NCBI GenBank assembly: GCA_963682175.1
Contig: OY821789.1
Coordinates: forward strand, 33,672,188 to 33,736,187
DNA: 64,000 bases
Direction of reading: 5' to 3'
DNA from: Triglochin maritima
Lineage: Eukaryota; Streptophyta; Magnoliopsida; Alismatales; Juncaginaceae
Part shown: positions 23,301 to 35,651 of the stretch, piece by piece
How the letters are laid out: every line of letters begins with the position of its first letter
How positions within the stretch are numbered: the stretch's first letter is position 1
Notes under the pieces: model-generated
Database searches by the model: none
What the model saw: the letters and a program-made list of their open reading frames with translations, nothing else
What the model was told of the DNA's origin: nothing
Translations under genes and position numbers: made by a program

Positions 23301-26300
23301 TGATCGAGTACCATAAAATTAATTATTCGAACTAATAACGGTTGTTAGAAACCTAATTCATTTTTAAAAAATCCCGGTTCACGTTGAAATCAATTTTATA
23401 CTTAAAATATATAAGATATGAAAATTCTAGCATTAAGTCACCAAATTTTGAAAAATTAGTTCCGGAATGCATTAGAATGAACTTTTTTAAAGCGATTCTT
23501 TGTTCTATCAACCTAAGATTTTTCACATTTTATTGCATTACAGTACTTTCCATGTAGTTATTAATTTAAACCGACATCCAAAGTGATTCCAATCTAATAT
23601 TACTTACTTACCTAGATAAATACTTCCCGCGTAACATATATATCCTAGCTTATATGTATCTTTCTAACTCTAGCCTAATAAAATACATCAAAATATAATT
23701 TTTTTTTGTGAAATTAGAATAACATGCCAGAGTTTGACATAACAAACTTACAGTTCCGAAGATGTTTTGTAATAACCTTAATCTAAACACTAAAATTAAA
23801 CTAAACTAAACCTAATTAACCTAATTAAGCCATGATTAATGAAGCATGAGGTGGCTTGCTATGGTTGGAAGCATTGGAGGTGGAGTTGAAGATAAACTTG
23901 GTTTCTTCTATAAATAGAGGTGAGGTTAAGGAAAAACGTTTTCTTCATCATTTTGTTTTCTACAGAGAGTGAGAGAAGTGGTTTTGGAGAAGAGGAGTGA
24001 AGGAGAAGAAGAGGAGAAGAAGAAGAAGTTGGGTGGAGTTGTCAAAGCTTGGGAAGCGTCCACAAACGTCAATAAGGTATGCCAAGTCTTCAATATAACT
24101 CACTTAAGCTTTGTGAGTGTTGGGGATCGACGTTGGTGTCGAATTCCCCGTCGGATTGCAACCTATTCAGAGGTTGAAGACGATGATCGGTCGACCGGTG
24201 CCTATGGGCAGTCGACCGATCCTATTATTATATTGATTTGCACCCGCAAACGGTCGAACGATGTCTATGAACGGTCGACCATTATGCCAGATTTGTGCGG
24301 GAAAAAGGGTTGATGCTGTTATCGGTCGAACGGGTCAACTTAGCCGGTCGACCGAAAAACAATGAGAATAGGTCGGTTGGGGATTTTGACTTATTAAACG
24401 GTCGAACATCCTTAACCTTGTTCGACCGATCTATTCGATGCTAAGTCGGTTGGGAGCTTTGACCATCAAAACGGTCGACCGCTCTTTAACTTTCGGTCGA
24501 CCGACCGAGCATTTTAATTAAGCAGTAGAGTGCCTGTGATGTTTCGGTCGAACTGTATAGCAGTTCCGGTCGACCGAATACCACTTAGGCAAAATGCTAA
24601 AATCCCTGTTATCGGTTGAACGACCCCTTGGTTCGACCGGTCGGATATATATATATATATATTATATAAATTTGTATAGCGTAGACCATCCAAACGGTCG
24701 ACCGCTAGATGACTTTTGTTCGACCGATTGGTCGGTAATTCGGTTGGCGTGGTTCGACCGATAGACTTGTTTGTACAGTACCGAGTACTGTGTGGAGGAC
24801 CGGTCGACCGGTGTGCTTGTAGTGGTCGACTGATCTGCCGCAGGTTCGTGGATTTATCCACATGCGATCCGTTGAGTATAGGTCGACTACCGGCTCCGAG
24901 ACGACGGTCGATTACCGACCTTGAGAGCGACAGATTTCACCTTCGACGAATGCGTATTATTGTATTACTGTTGCCTCTCTTACCGAGCGGGGTGTGAGGG
25001 ATCTGTGCCGTAAACCTTGGGCAGTTTGCTGGGGTTTAGCGGTAGGCCGAGGATGTTTTGGCAGGGTACGCGTCTGGCGGCTCTTGGGGGAGCAGCGGCT
25101 GTCGTCTGACCCGAGTTGTGTATTCGGCGGGCTGACTCGCTCCTGGGGTGGCGGCGTAGTGTCAGGGTTCCTTTCTGCACGTTTGGGGAGCAGTGGTGCC
25201 GACTGACCCTTGTGAGGCAGCGGTGGACTGACTTGACCCTCGTGACAGGAGTGGTTCAGTACCGCGGAGGCGGAGAAAGGCATTATTGTGGGCCCGAGGT
25301 GGATGATCATGTGCATTGCATTGCATTGCATTGCATTGTCTTTAATTCCTTTTTGTATTTTAGGAGGTTTGGTATACGGGGTTCCTGCAGGGAACTCAGG
25401 TATGTCTGTTGTTTGCATTTCAGGTAGCGAGTAGCATTAGAGTCAGGTGGTGACCGAGGAGGGTGCCCCCGGGATCTGATCCTGTAGTTTATGTTCTTCT
25501 TTTGAGGTGATTACATGTTGTATAGCTTTTGTTTGTAATCACAGTCAGTCTGTATATTTGACTTCCACGTGAATCTTTTATATTATATATATGTTGGTTT
25601 GTTTCCCGTGACGTGCCTCTGGTTGACCGTTGACGGTCTTTATTATTGTTTAAATTTTTCGTTGTTTTCGAGGACGTTACATGTTTAGCTTAGAACTTAC
25701 GTTTTCTAGAAGGGACTATTAGTTGTGAAATATCTTCTACAACTTAAATGTCACGTATCCTTGACATGGACCTTCAATTAATCGACCAAGGTTTTTAAAT
25801 ATACCATCAAGTTGAACCATATTTGTAATATTATGAAATTGACCTTCAAAAGTCAAGTTTGCATGAAGTTGAACCTAGTACTTTACATAAAAAATAAGTG
25901 AAAAATGCAATTCAGTCTGGGTCAAATTCTAAGGCATCCATAACAAAATATTAAAGAGTACACAATGATATTTTATATTATTTGAAACGTATATTAATGA
26001 TTTTCAACAAGAGAAAATGTTAACAAGTCCCTAAATGAGCTCTAAAGATACAGCTTACTTGAACATAACAGACCTTAACTCTCAAAGCATCTCTACTTAA
26101 TTTCACCGACACAATATTTTTCTAAATTCTAATGGAGCAAGTATTATTTCTATATCTTTGACCAATAGAAATCCAGTCTTCTATTGTATATTATTTAGAT
26201 TATACACGTCAAAGCATATATGCTTTCCCAACACTACTCATGACATGGATCAACGTCAAGCGGTGTAATAACTTAATTATATTAATCAAGAAGCATGTGA

Positions 26301-26849
26301 AGAATAATTATATATGAAACCGTAGATACGATGCTCTTAATTAGCAACGGTAATTAACTAAAGAACTGTAACGAATTCTTTAACTCACTCACTACATCTA
26401 ATCTAATTGGTATATATTTAGCTTTAAAATACGTAAGACTAATACTAGACATGATACTTGTTAGTGAGCTCCACCACAATGACGAAGAAAACCTAAAAAA
26501 AAATACAAATTAATGATTTCCAAAATATGGCAAGATTTTTCAGCAAGAATAGACTCCACATATATATATATATATATACCTGCTGATAGATGGCTTGGAT
26601 AGAGTGGCCCGGGTCGGGATCGACGTACTCCGACTTGTCTCCAAAGAAGACCTTGCCGGAGTTGGGGTCGGCGGTGTTGAGAAGATTGAATTCCGATCCA
26701 TTAACACCGTCGATTTCGGGATTGAGAGCCTTCATCCACCCCAACATGTGGTCGAACGATCGGTTCTCCATCACCAACACCACCACCGTCTTGATCCGAC
26801 CCTCCAACTTGCCACCAACATCACCATGTTCTTGTGACGAGCTCGCCAT
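20391..26849 (-). CDS. NPC4: Non-specific phospholipase C, NPC4-like (copy a)
   Basis: Hydrolyses head groups of membrane phospholipids to give diacylglycerol; NPC3/4/5-type enzymes act at the plasma membrane in phosphate starvation and stress. Minus-strand exons are 26849-26580, 23016-22634, 22158-21752, 21278-21108 and 20716-20391. Phases join to 518 aa with no stop. Phosphoesterase-family motifs are in order: [76 protein letters not shown] and [20 protein letters not shown] and PQKTIFDSL place it nearer NPC4 than NPC1, NPC2 or NPC6. The C-terminus CFACNKS is cysteine-bearing, like NPC4 tails that are S-acylated. Intron 1 (3,563 bp) contains a solo LTR in antisense orientation. The gene appears intact and converges on BOU. 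Confidence 0.93.
20845..20982. mobile_element. Possible miniature CACTA-like element in NPC4-a intron 4
   Basis: The left end reads CACATTACAACAAAAAC and the right end, reversed, CACTACTACAAAATGG, close to the CACTACAA termini of plant CACTA elements. CCGACGGAATT and CCGTCTG words inside are typical of CACTA subterminal repeats. No matching 3-bp target duplication was seen (GAA versus ACA), so this is tentative. Confidence 0.45.
23768..25681 (+). mobile_element. Solo LTR of the Ty3/gypsy family, inside NPC4-a intron 1
   Basis: 1,914 bp, beginning TGTAATAACC and ending GACGTTACA, flanked by a perfect TGTTT duplication (23763-23767 and 25682-25686). It matches the LTRs of elements A and B along its whole length, including the array of CGGTCGACCG words (about 24190-24900). 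No internal region is present, so it formed by LTR-LTR recombination. A TATA box (TATAAATAG, 23909-23917) points along the plus strand, antisense to the host gene. Confidence 0.93.
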
Positions 26850-28376
26850 TCTAATTACAACTAATTAATTAAGCTAGTCTTTGGTTTTGTGGACTTGATT
26901 CTTGCTCAAACCACCCTTCCTATTTATAAAGAAAGCTAGGAATCGATTCTTGTTTTCTTGCATGAAAGCGTGTTCCAGGTCGTATCTCAGTAATAATAGA
27001 GCACATATATATATATATTATAATATGCTAAGCAAATTATTAATTACTTCTAATCTCGATAGGATATCCCAAACAGTGAGCTTAATAATATTCATATATC
27101 TTGTAGAAAGTACAAATTAATAAAATAATGTCACGAACCTTTTTCAGGAAACAATTATTGTGGATTGAGTCAAGCAGGACACAATCACTGTCATGAACCG
27201 TAAGTTAAGCATTACGTATTAAGAATAAAATAACTTAAAGTAATGGGATTACAAGTTTGCAAGAGAAGGATATTCCTGAATAAGCCGTCTTGCGTAGTTG
27301 TCAAACGTAGACGTCAAGGAAGGATAACGTGGTTTCATGTGCTATATATGTTGTTGAGATGAAATTTACAAGGGGAATGTGCTACTGTGCACCTTCTAAG
27401 TGCAGCCGGTTTTTGTTATTTCCTGATGTGGACTTTCTAAGTGCACCTGTAATCCGATATTATCTGTTGACATTAGTGGATCCCACTTCATCACCGTTAT
27501 CGACCAACGACGTTAGAAAATTTACAATTTAAACTTTATAAAATCCAAATGTCTTTAATTATAAACAGAAAAAAGTCAAAAACCATATAAAAATCAAATT
27601 GTTTAACACTCTCTACATTTTCACTCTCCACTCTTTCACTCTCACTCTCTCGCATCCCTCTCTCTCTCTCTCCACTCTTCCACACACTCTCTCATCCATC
27701 TTTCTTTCTCTCTCCACTCTCTCTCATCACTCTCTCTCTCTCTAGAATTTCTCTCTCCTTTCTCAGTTTCTCCCTCTCCACTCTTTCACTCTCACTCTCT
27801 ATTGAATCTTTCTCTCTCTCCACTCTTTCACTCACTCTCTCTCTTGAATGTTTCTTTCTTTCCCTCTCTCTCTTGAATCTTTCTTTATGTCAGTAGCAAA
27901 TTACTCAATTTATAAACACATGAAACGTCACTGTCATTAATATCAAAATATCATAAGCAAACGAGCAATAAGTATATTTATGGTTTCTTCTTAATAGAAT
28001 GAGAAGAATGAGACGTGGAAGATTGTTGGAATTAAGTGTTTTGTTTTTAAGGTTTTTGTCAACAAAACTGAAGTCTGATAACTTGTGGGATCTGATTTTT
28101 TTTTGTTTGGTTCGTTTGGTGAATCAGTTTGTGACCATGACAAAGACTATGAACACAACAGGTTTGCACAAAAAGAGAATATTATAAGAATTGAGCAAAA
28201 CATCCCTAAAAAACACACATTCATACAATATACAATCAGGAAAGGTGTAGACAAATGTAGAAAAAGGTTTCTCTCACTATATCCTCCTTTCATAGATCAC
28301 AACGAAGAGAAATGTAACTCTTCACATAAAATCAAGTAAAGGGAAACTACACCCACTTTATGCACGCTATGGTCGT
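26850..28376. other. NPC4-a upstream region with a pyrimidine-rich tract
   Basis: Contains the NPC4-a 5' UTR and promoter (no convincing TATA box chosen). An imperfect CT-rich simple repeat follows at 27606-27890. Short frames at 27999-28339 have no domain I recognise. Confidence 0.45.
27606..27890. repeat. CT-rich imperfect microsatellite
   Basis: About 285 bp made almost only of CTCT, CACT and TTTC words, with CTCTCTCTCTCTC runs, on the plus strand; it reads GA-rich on the NPC4-a coding strand. GA-rich tracts are common upstream of plant genes. It sits about 750 bp upstream of the NPC4-a start codon. Confidence 0.75.
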
Positions 28377-28684
28377 TCAACTAAGATGATCCAATATCAT
28401 TCTCCGTATAAATGATGCTTCGTTCAATATCTTGGCAAACAGAATCGATGATCCAAGATAACACCATATCATTACATTTGGTTTCTTTTCTTGATCAGGA
28501 ATGGGAAGTGGACCTTCAACAAACCCTAATTTGCCTTTTGCATTCAAAGAAACTCGCATCGATCTTTTCCAGATTCCATAATTTGCTTTGGTTAAGACTT
28601 TCAAGACAAAAATCATAACTGGAAAATCCGATGGATGTAGAAAGTAGGGATTTGGCTGATCCCCCCATTCTTATTTGTGTTGAT
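28377..28684 (-). pseudogene. copia gag N-terminal fragment
   Basis: On the minus strand the frame reads PNPYFLHPSDFPVMIF and LTKANYGIWKRSMRVSLNAK, then KLGFVEGPLPIPDQ. This is the conserved N-terminal block of plant copia Gag proteins. It stops at 28377. A TGGTATTAGAGTGGGG word at about 28857-28842 (minus strand) looks like the primer-binding site, so the 5' LTR should lie just above 28858. This LTR remnant is where element A inserted. Confidence 0.75.
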
Positions 28685-28857
28685 CTGACTTGCTTTATCT
28701 CTTTCTCCAATTTTCCACCAGAAAACCTTACGGAAACAAATCAAAACAAGCAATTAATGATTCTTCACCTCACTCCATTGATCTGCTTGGCTGTGTAGAT
28801 CTTCAACGAGCACCGATTCAAGAATCTCCGACAAGGATTGATCCCCACTCTAATACC

Positions 28858-29077
28858 ATATCAAATTTTACGGTGATGCCATAGACCAATCACAACAAAA
28901 TCTTGCTCGAGAAAAATGATGGGGAAAATAACCTTCCAAATCTTATTATTCAATTCTCTTGATTTAGAGGCTGAAAATTCCTATTTTATATTGATTCGAA
29001 ATTAGTGTTATCGGGTTCGGGAGAGAGCCCAATTAGCCTATTGTACACCCGGTTACAAGGTTGTTATGGATCTTAAT
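28858..29077 (-). repeat. Probable copia 5' LTR remnant, split by element A
   Basis: Sequence between the presumed primer-binding site and element A; it continues at 37623 on the other side. Assignment rests on its position next to the primer-binding site and gag fragment. I could not define its outer end, so the limits are uncertain. Confidence 0.45.
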
Positions 29078-31035
29078 TGTAAGAACCTAATCTAAAACAC
29101 TTTAATTAAACTAAACTAAACCTAACTCACCCTAATTAATTATGTTAATAAAGAGGTGAGGAGATAAGGTTGAGAAATGAGGTGTTGGTATTGGATTGGA
29201 GGAGATGGAGGTGATGAGTCAAAAGGTGATATATATAGTAAAGATAAGATTTTGTTTGAAACGTTTTTGCTTCTTCATTTTGTTTTTACCAGAGCGTGAG
29301 AGAAGGGTTTAGAGAGAGGAAGAAGAAGAAGGTGAAGAAGAAGAATGAGAGAAGAAGTGAAGAAAGAGAAGAAGAAGTGGAGTGAAGTGGTGCAAGCTTG
29401 GGAGACGTCTACAAACTCCTTCAAGGTATGTCAAATCTTCATTATAACTCACATAAGCCTTGTGAGTGTTGGGGATCGACGTTGGTGTCGAATTCCCCGT
29501 CGGATTTCAACCAATTCAGAGGTTGAAGACGACGATCGGTCGACCGGTGCCTGTGGGCAGTCGACCGATCCTATTATTATATTGATGTTTACCCGCGAAC
29601 GGTCGAACGATCTCGTTAGACGGTCGACCGTTATGCCAGATTTGTGCGGGAAAAAGGGGATATGCTGTTATCGGTCGAACGGGACCACTTAGCCGGTCGA
29701 CCGAATAACAATGAGAATGGGTCGGTTGGGGTTTTGACTTATTAAACGGTCGAACGCCCTTAACCTTGTTCGACCGATCCATTCGATGCTAAGTCGGTTG
29801 GGAGCTTTGACCATCAAAACGGTCGACCGCTCTTTAACTTTCGGTCGACCGACTGAGCATTTTAATTAAACAGTAGAGTGCCTGTGATGTTTCGGTCGAA
29901 CTGTATAGCAGTTCCGGTCGACCGAATGTCACTTGGGCATGATACTGAGAAGTCCTGTTATCGGTTGAACGACCCCTTGGTTCGACCGATCAGATATATA
30001 TATTATATAAATTTGTATAGCGTAGACCATTCAAACGGTCGACCGCTAGATGACTTTTGTTCGACCGATTGGTCGGTAATTCGGTTGGCGTGGTTCGACC
30101 GGTAGACTTGTTTGTACAGTACTGTGTACTATGTGGGGGACCGGTCGACCGGTGTGCTTGTAGCGGTCGACCGATCTACCGCTGGTTGGTGGATTTATCC
30201 ACACGCGATCCGTTGAGTATAGGTCGACTACCGGCTCCGAGGCGACGGTTGATTACCGGCTTTGAGAGCTACGGATTTCACCTTCGACGAAGGCGTATTA
30301 TTGTACTACCTTTTTCCTCTCTTACCGAGCGGGGTGTGAGTGATGTGTGCCGTAAACCTTGGGCAGTTTGCGAGGGTTTAGCGGTAGGCCGAGGATGTTC
30401 CGGCAGGGTGCGCGTTTGGCAGCTCTTGGGGGAGCAGCGGCTGTCGTCTGACCCGAGTTGTGTATTCGGCGGGCTGACTCGCTCCTTGGGTGCGGCGTGT
30501 ACCGGGGGTTCCTTCCTGCACTTTTTGGGGAGTAGTGGTGTCGACTGACCCTTGTGAGGCAGCAGTGGACTGACTTGACCCTAGTGGCAGGAGTGGTTCA
30601 GTGCCGCGGACGCGGTGAGGGCATTATTGTGGGCCCGAGGTGGATGATCATGTGTATTGCATTGCATTGTCTTTAATTTCCTTTTCGTATTTTAGGAGGT
30701 TTGGTATACGGGGTTCCTGCAGGGAACTCAGGCATGTTTGTTTGTTTGCATTTCAGGTAGCGAGCGGGGTTAGAGTTTAAGGTGGTGACTGAGGACGGTG
30801 CCCCCGGGATCAGATCCTGTGCCCTCTTTTATACTTCTTTTGTTGAGGTAGTGATTACATGTACATTCGTTTTTGTTGTAATCACAGTTGACTCTTATGT
30901 ATACTTTGACTTCCACGTGGGTCTGTATCTTATATTATATATATATATTGGTTTGTTTTCCAGTGACGTGCCCTGTGTTGACCGTTGACGGTCTTTATTA
31001 TTGTTTAAATTTCCGCTGTTTTCGGGTACGTTACA
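29078..31035 (+). repeat. 5' LTR of element A
   Basis: 1,958 bp, TGTAAGAACC to TACGTTACA. A TATATATAG box near 29230 probably drives transcription. A GA-rich stretch follows, then the CGGTCGACCG array (about 29530-30240) and GC-rich sequence. A good splice donor (AAGGTATG) lies near 29426. Confidence 0.93.
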
Positions 31036-31158
31036 ATTTGGTATCAGAGCGTTGATCTCGGCGTACTTGTCCAAAGAAACCACCTTTGAGTTAGGAGTTA
31101 GGTCTAGAGGATCATGCATGCACAGATTATATTGATATTGTCTTGTTTCCTTTGGCAG

Positions 31159-34100
31159 ATGCCTCCTAGACGGGGGAAGGCGGTTGCCCATACTCGCGAT
31201 GAGTGTGAGACTGCGAGGGATGAGGCTTGGGAGGATGAGCGTCAGACGTTGTTCGATACGGTCGGACGTCTGACAGAGATGCTACAGCAGCAGACGGCAC
31301 AGACTGGGCAGACGGGGACTGGCGCTATGCATGACCGGTTTATGCGCCAGCATCCGCCTACCTTTCTGGGGCAGTACGACGCAGAGGCTGCGGAGGAGTA
31401 GATCTTCACGATGCAGAAGATCTTCGGTGCTATTGGTTGTCCTCCGGAGGCGAGAGTGGGCCTGGCTACTTATGTTTTGGGCGGTGCTGCGTCCAACTGG
31501 TGGAGGTCCACATCTGCAGTGGTGTTTGCGGACAGAGATGATATAGCCTGGGAGGAGTTCGTTGGCTTGTTCAACGAGCAGTATTTTCCGCAGCATGTCC
31601 AGGATGCGAAGAGGGAGGAGTTTCTGAGTCTTCAGCAGGGAGACATGACCTTGGCAGGCTACATCGGGAAGTTCAACGCCCTTGAGCGTTACTGTCCCGA
31701 GATGTATATTACACAGGAGCAGAGGGCTGGGAAGTTCGTCCGGGGGCTCCGGAAGCAGTTGAGGACGAAGGTGCTGACACACATGCCGAGCACGTTGGCC
31801 GATGCAGTGAAGAGTGCCTCTGTTCTTGATCGTGACTACAGGGAGAACTACCAGGATGAGAGGAGGCCATCAGGTAGGTTCTCTGGGAGGCCAGGAGGTC
31901 AGACTGGAGGGAATCCGGGCAAGAGGCCCCGATTCGAGGGAGCAGGAGTTGCAGTACCACGACCTGAGCCTTGTGGTAGTTGTGGGAGATTTCACTCCGG
32001 GCCGTGCTTCACCCCCGGAGCATGTCATGGGTGTGGCCAGCTGGGCCACTTTATTAGGAGCTGTCCGAGCCGAGGAGCTGGACCGAGCAGACCACCGGGT
32101 TTACCCGCACCAGGCAGAGGAGGAGGCGGAGGTAGACCACCTTTCAGACCCCAGCAGGGGCAGCGCATTGGCAGAGTTTACACCATCCAGGCAGAGGAGG
32201 CTCGTGATGGAGGTGCTGTCGTGGAAGGTACACTTCTTGTCGCTGGTTCAGTAGCTAGGGTGCTCTTTGATTGTGGCGCGACACACTCGTTTATCTCAGA
32301 GCGATTTGCGGGAGTGTTGGGCTGTACCCTTGCGATGTTGACTGCCACTTTGGAGGTCAGCACACCTCTGGGTCTGGTGGGCACTGTGGGGAGATTTGTC
32401 CCCGGCGCCACGGTTGTTTCGGGAGATCAGGAGTTTCCGGCAGACCTGGTCTTGCTACCGATGGAGGACTTTGATGTCATACTTGGGATGGATTGGCTGT
32501 CCCAATATGATGTTCGAGTCTTGTGCCGTGAGAAGAAGATTTTGATCCCGAGGAAGGGTTTGCCTGATATTCTGATTAGAGGGATCAGAAGCAGAGGGGG
32601 TCGCATTATTGTATCTGCTGTGAGAGCTCAGAGACTATTACAGCAGGGATGTGCAGCATTTCTGGCTACACTTGTGGTTGCGGAGGCAGAGTCTCAGAGG
32701 CTAGAGGACATTGAGGTGGTGCAGGAGTTCGCGGATGTTTTTCCAGCGGAGATTCCAGGTTTACCACCACACCGGGAGTTAAGAGTTCGGCATTGAGTTG
32801 GTAGCTGGCACTACACCACAGTCGAAGGCTCCATACCGGATGACACCTGTTGAGTTGACAGAATTGAAGAAGCAGTTGCAGGAGTTGATGGACTCTGGAT
32901 TTATCAGACCGAGCGTCTCGCCTTGGGGTGCACCAGTTTTGTTTGTGAAGAAGAAGGACGGATCCTTGAGGATGTGCATAGACTACAAGATGCTGAACCA
33001 GGTGACGGTGAAGAATAGGTATCCCTTACCTAGGATCGAGGACCTCTTTGACCAGCTGCAGTCAGCGAAGGTTTTCTCGAAGATTGACCTGCGTTCAGGA
33101 TATCACCAGTTGAGGATTCGAGATGAGGACATCCAGAAGACAACCTTCAGGACGAGATATGGACACTATGAGTTCTTGGTGATGCCATTTGGATTGACGA
33201 ATGCTTCGGCAGCGTTCATGGATCTGATGCACCGGACATTCAGGCAGTATATTGATATATTTGTGATTGTCTTCGTGGATGACATTTTGATTTATTCACC
33301 AGATATGGAGCAGCACAGAGAGCATCTGAGGATTGTACTCAGCATCTTGAGGGCTCAGCAGTTATATGCTAAGTTCTCAAAGTGCGAGTTTTGGTTGGAC
33401 AGAGTGGCATTCCTCGGACACATTGTATCAGCAGAGGGGATATCAGTGGATCCGGCGAAGGTGGAGGCAGTGACACAGTGGAGGACCCCTACGAGTGTGA
33501 CGGAGATTAGGAGCTTTGTTGGACTGGCGGGTTATTACCGTCGCTTCATCAAAGACTTCTCGAGATTAGCAGCACCACTGACGGCTCTGACGCAGAAGGG
33601 AGTCACCTTTGTATGGTCGCAGAAGTGCGAGGACAGCTTTCAGGAGCTGAAGAGATTGTTGACCACAGCACCAGTTTTGTCATTGCCGAGTGGCACGGGT
33701 GGATTCGTGATTTATAGCGACGCTTCAGGTATTGGCTTAGGATGTGTACTTATACAGCACGGGAGGGTGATCGCGTACGCATCCAGACAGCTGAAGGTCC
33801 ATGAGAGGAATTACCCGACACATGATTTGGAGTTAGCAGCAGTGGTTCACACACTGAAGACCTGGAGACACTACCTTTATGGCGAGCAGTTCAAGGTGTT
33901 TACAGATCATCAGAGTCTGAAGTACCTGTTCTCGCAGAAGGAGCTGAACATGAGGCAGCGCAGATGGCTTGAGTTCATTAAGGACTACGATTTCACTATC
34001 TCTTACCATCCGGGGAAGGCGAACACAGTTGCAGACGCTTTGAGCCGGAAGGTGGAGGTATCAGTAGCAGGCCTATGCATTCAGGAGTGGCGACTGCTGG

Positions 34101-35602
34101 AGTCTTTAGCAGAGTGGAGGCCATTTGCTGATAGCTCTGAGGGCGCAGTGATTGCCGGTTTGAGAGTAGAGCCTCAGACAGTATCAGCAGTGATTCATGC
34201 TCAGACTACAGATGAGGAGTTGAGCAGTTTGTTACAGTTAGCTGCCAGAGATGGGTCAGACTTCAGAGTTGGAGTGGATGGATGTCTGAGATTCAGAGAC
34301 CGTATCTGGGTGCCGAAGACAGAGGACCTGAGACATGATATCACGGAGGAGGCACACAGATCGAGATATTCCATTCATCCAGGGAGCACCAAGATGTACA
34401 AAGATCTGCAGCGGAACTTCTGGTGGCGAGGTATGAAGAAGGACGTTGCAGACTTTGCGTCGAGGTGTTTGGTCTGTCAGCAGGTGAAGATCGAGCACCA
34501 GAGACCAGCAGGGCAGATGCAGAGGATTGAGTTGCCCGAGTGGAAGTGGGAGCACGTGACGATGGATTTTGTTACGGGGCTACCGAAGACACGGAGATTC
34601 CACGATGCGATTTGGGTTATAGTCGATCGACTGACCAAGTCGGCGCATTTCTTAGCTATTAAGACCACTCTTGCTCTGGAGGGTCTAGCTAAGTTATATA
34701 TTGAGGAGATTGTCAGACTTCATGGCGTACCAGTCAGTATCATTTCAGACAGAGATCCCAGATTCACTTCGAGATTTTGGGAGAGTCTACACAGAGCACT
34801 GGGGACACGTCTGAAGTTTAGCACAGCTTTCCACCCACAGACAGATGGCCAGTCAGAGCGGACGATACAGACATTGGAGGACATGCTAAGGGCGTGTACA
34901 CTTGACTGGGCCGGACATTGGGATGAGCATTTGCCGTTGATAGAGTTTGCCTACAACAACAGCTACCACTCGAGTATTGGGATGACACCCTATGAGGCAT
35001 TATACGGGAGGCCGTGTAGATCGCCGGTATGCTGGAGTGATGTGGGCGAGAGACAGCTAGTTGGACCTGACATTATCCAGTTGTATTCAGAGAAGGTCGA
35101 CGTGATTCGGAGACGACTAGCTACGGCACAGAGCAGGCAGAAGAGTTATGCTGATACGCGGAGGCGTGAGCTGACTTTTGACGTAGGAGACCATGTCTTC
35201 CTGAAGATCTCGCCTTCTAGAGGGGTGATGAGATTCGGGAAGAAGGGGAAGCTGAGTCCGAGGTATGTCGGACCCTTTGAGATATTGGATCGAGTCGGTG
35301 AGGTGGCATATAGGATTGCACTACCGCCACAGTTCGCAGGACTTCACAACGTCTTCCATGTTTCTATGCTGAGGAAGTACGTGGCCGATCCAGCTCATGT
35401 GATAGAGATATCAGTACCGGAGATCCAGCAGATTTTGTCATTAGATGAGAGACCAGTTGAGATTGTGGATCAGATGGTACATCAGCTCAGGAGGAGAGCG
35501 ATCCCGATGGTGAAGGTCAGGTGGCAGCATCACACTGTCAGAGAGGCTACCTGGGAGATCGAGGAGGATGTCAGGAAGCAGTATCCAGAGTTATTTCGGT
35601 AA
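31159..35602 (+). pseudogene. Gag-Pol polyprotein of element A, broken
   Basis: The frame starts at [14 protein letters not shown] and encodes Gag, a CCHC knuckle ([14 protein letters not shown]), an aspartic protease ([12 protein letters not shown]), reverse transcriptase with FVDDILIY, RNase H (YSDASG), an integrase zinc domain, the integrase core ([19 protein letters not shown]) and a chromodomain-like C-terminus ([16 protein letters not shown]). It carries an in-frame TAG at 31399-31401, where element B has tryptophan. It also has a one-base insertion near 32783 that shifts the frame, ending the first part at 32796. The rest is open from 32798 to 35602. The domain order Pro-RT-RH-IN defines Ty3/gypsy; the C-terminus suggests a Tekay/Del-like chromovirus. 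Confidence 0.92.
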
Positions 35603-35651
35603 GTCTGTTGTTTCGAATTTCGCGGACGAAATTCTTTTAAGGAGGGTAGAT

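Noticed and set aside
27999..28339. Two overlapping small frames as a gene
   Set aside because: AT-rich, no domain, no splice or paralogue support.
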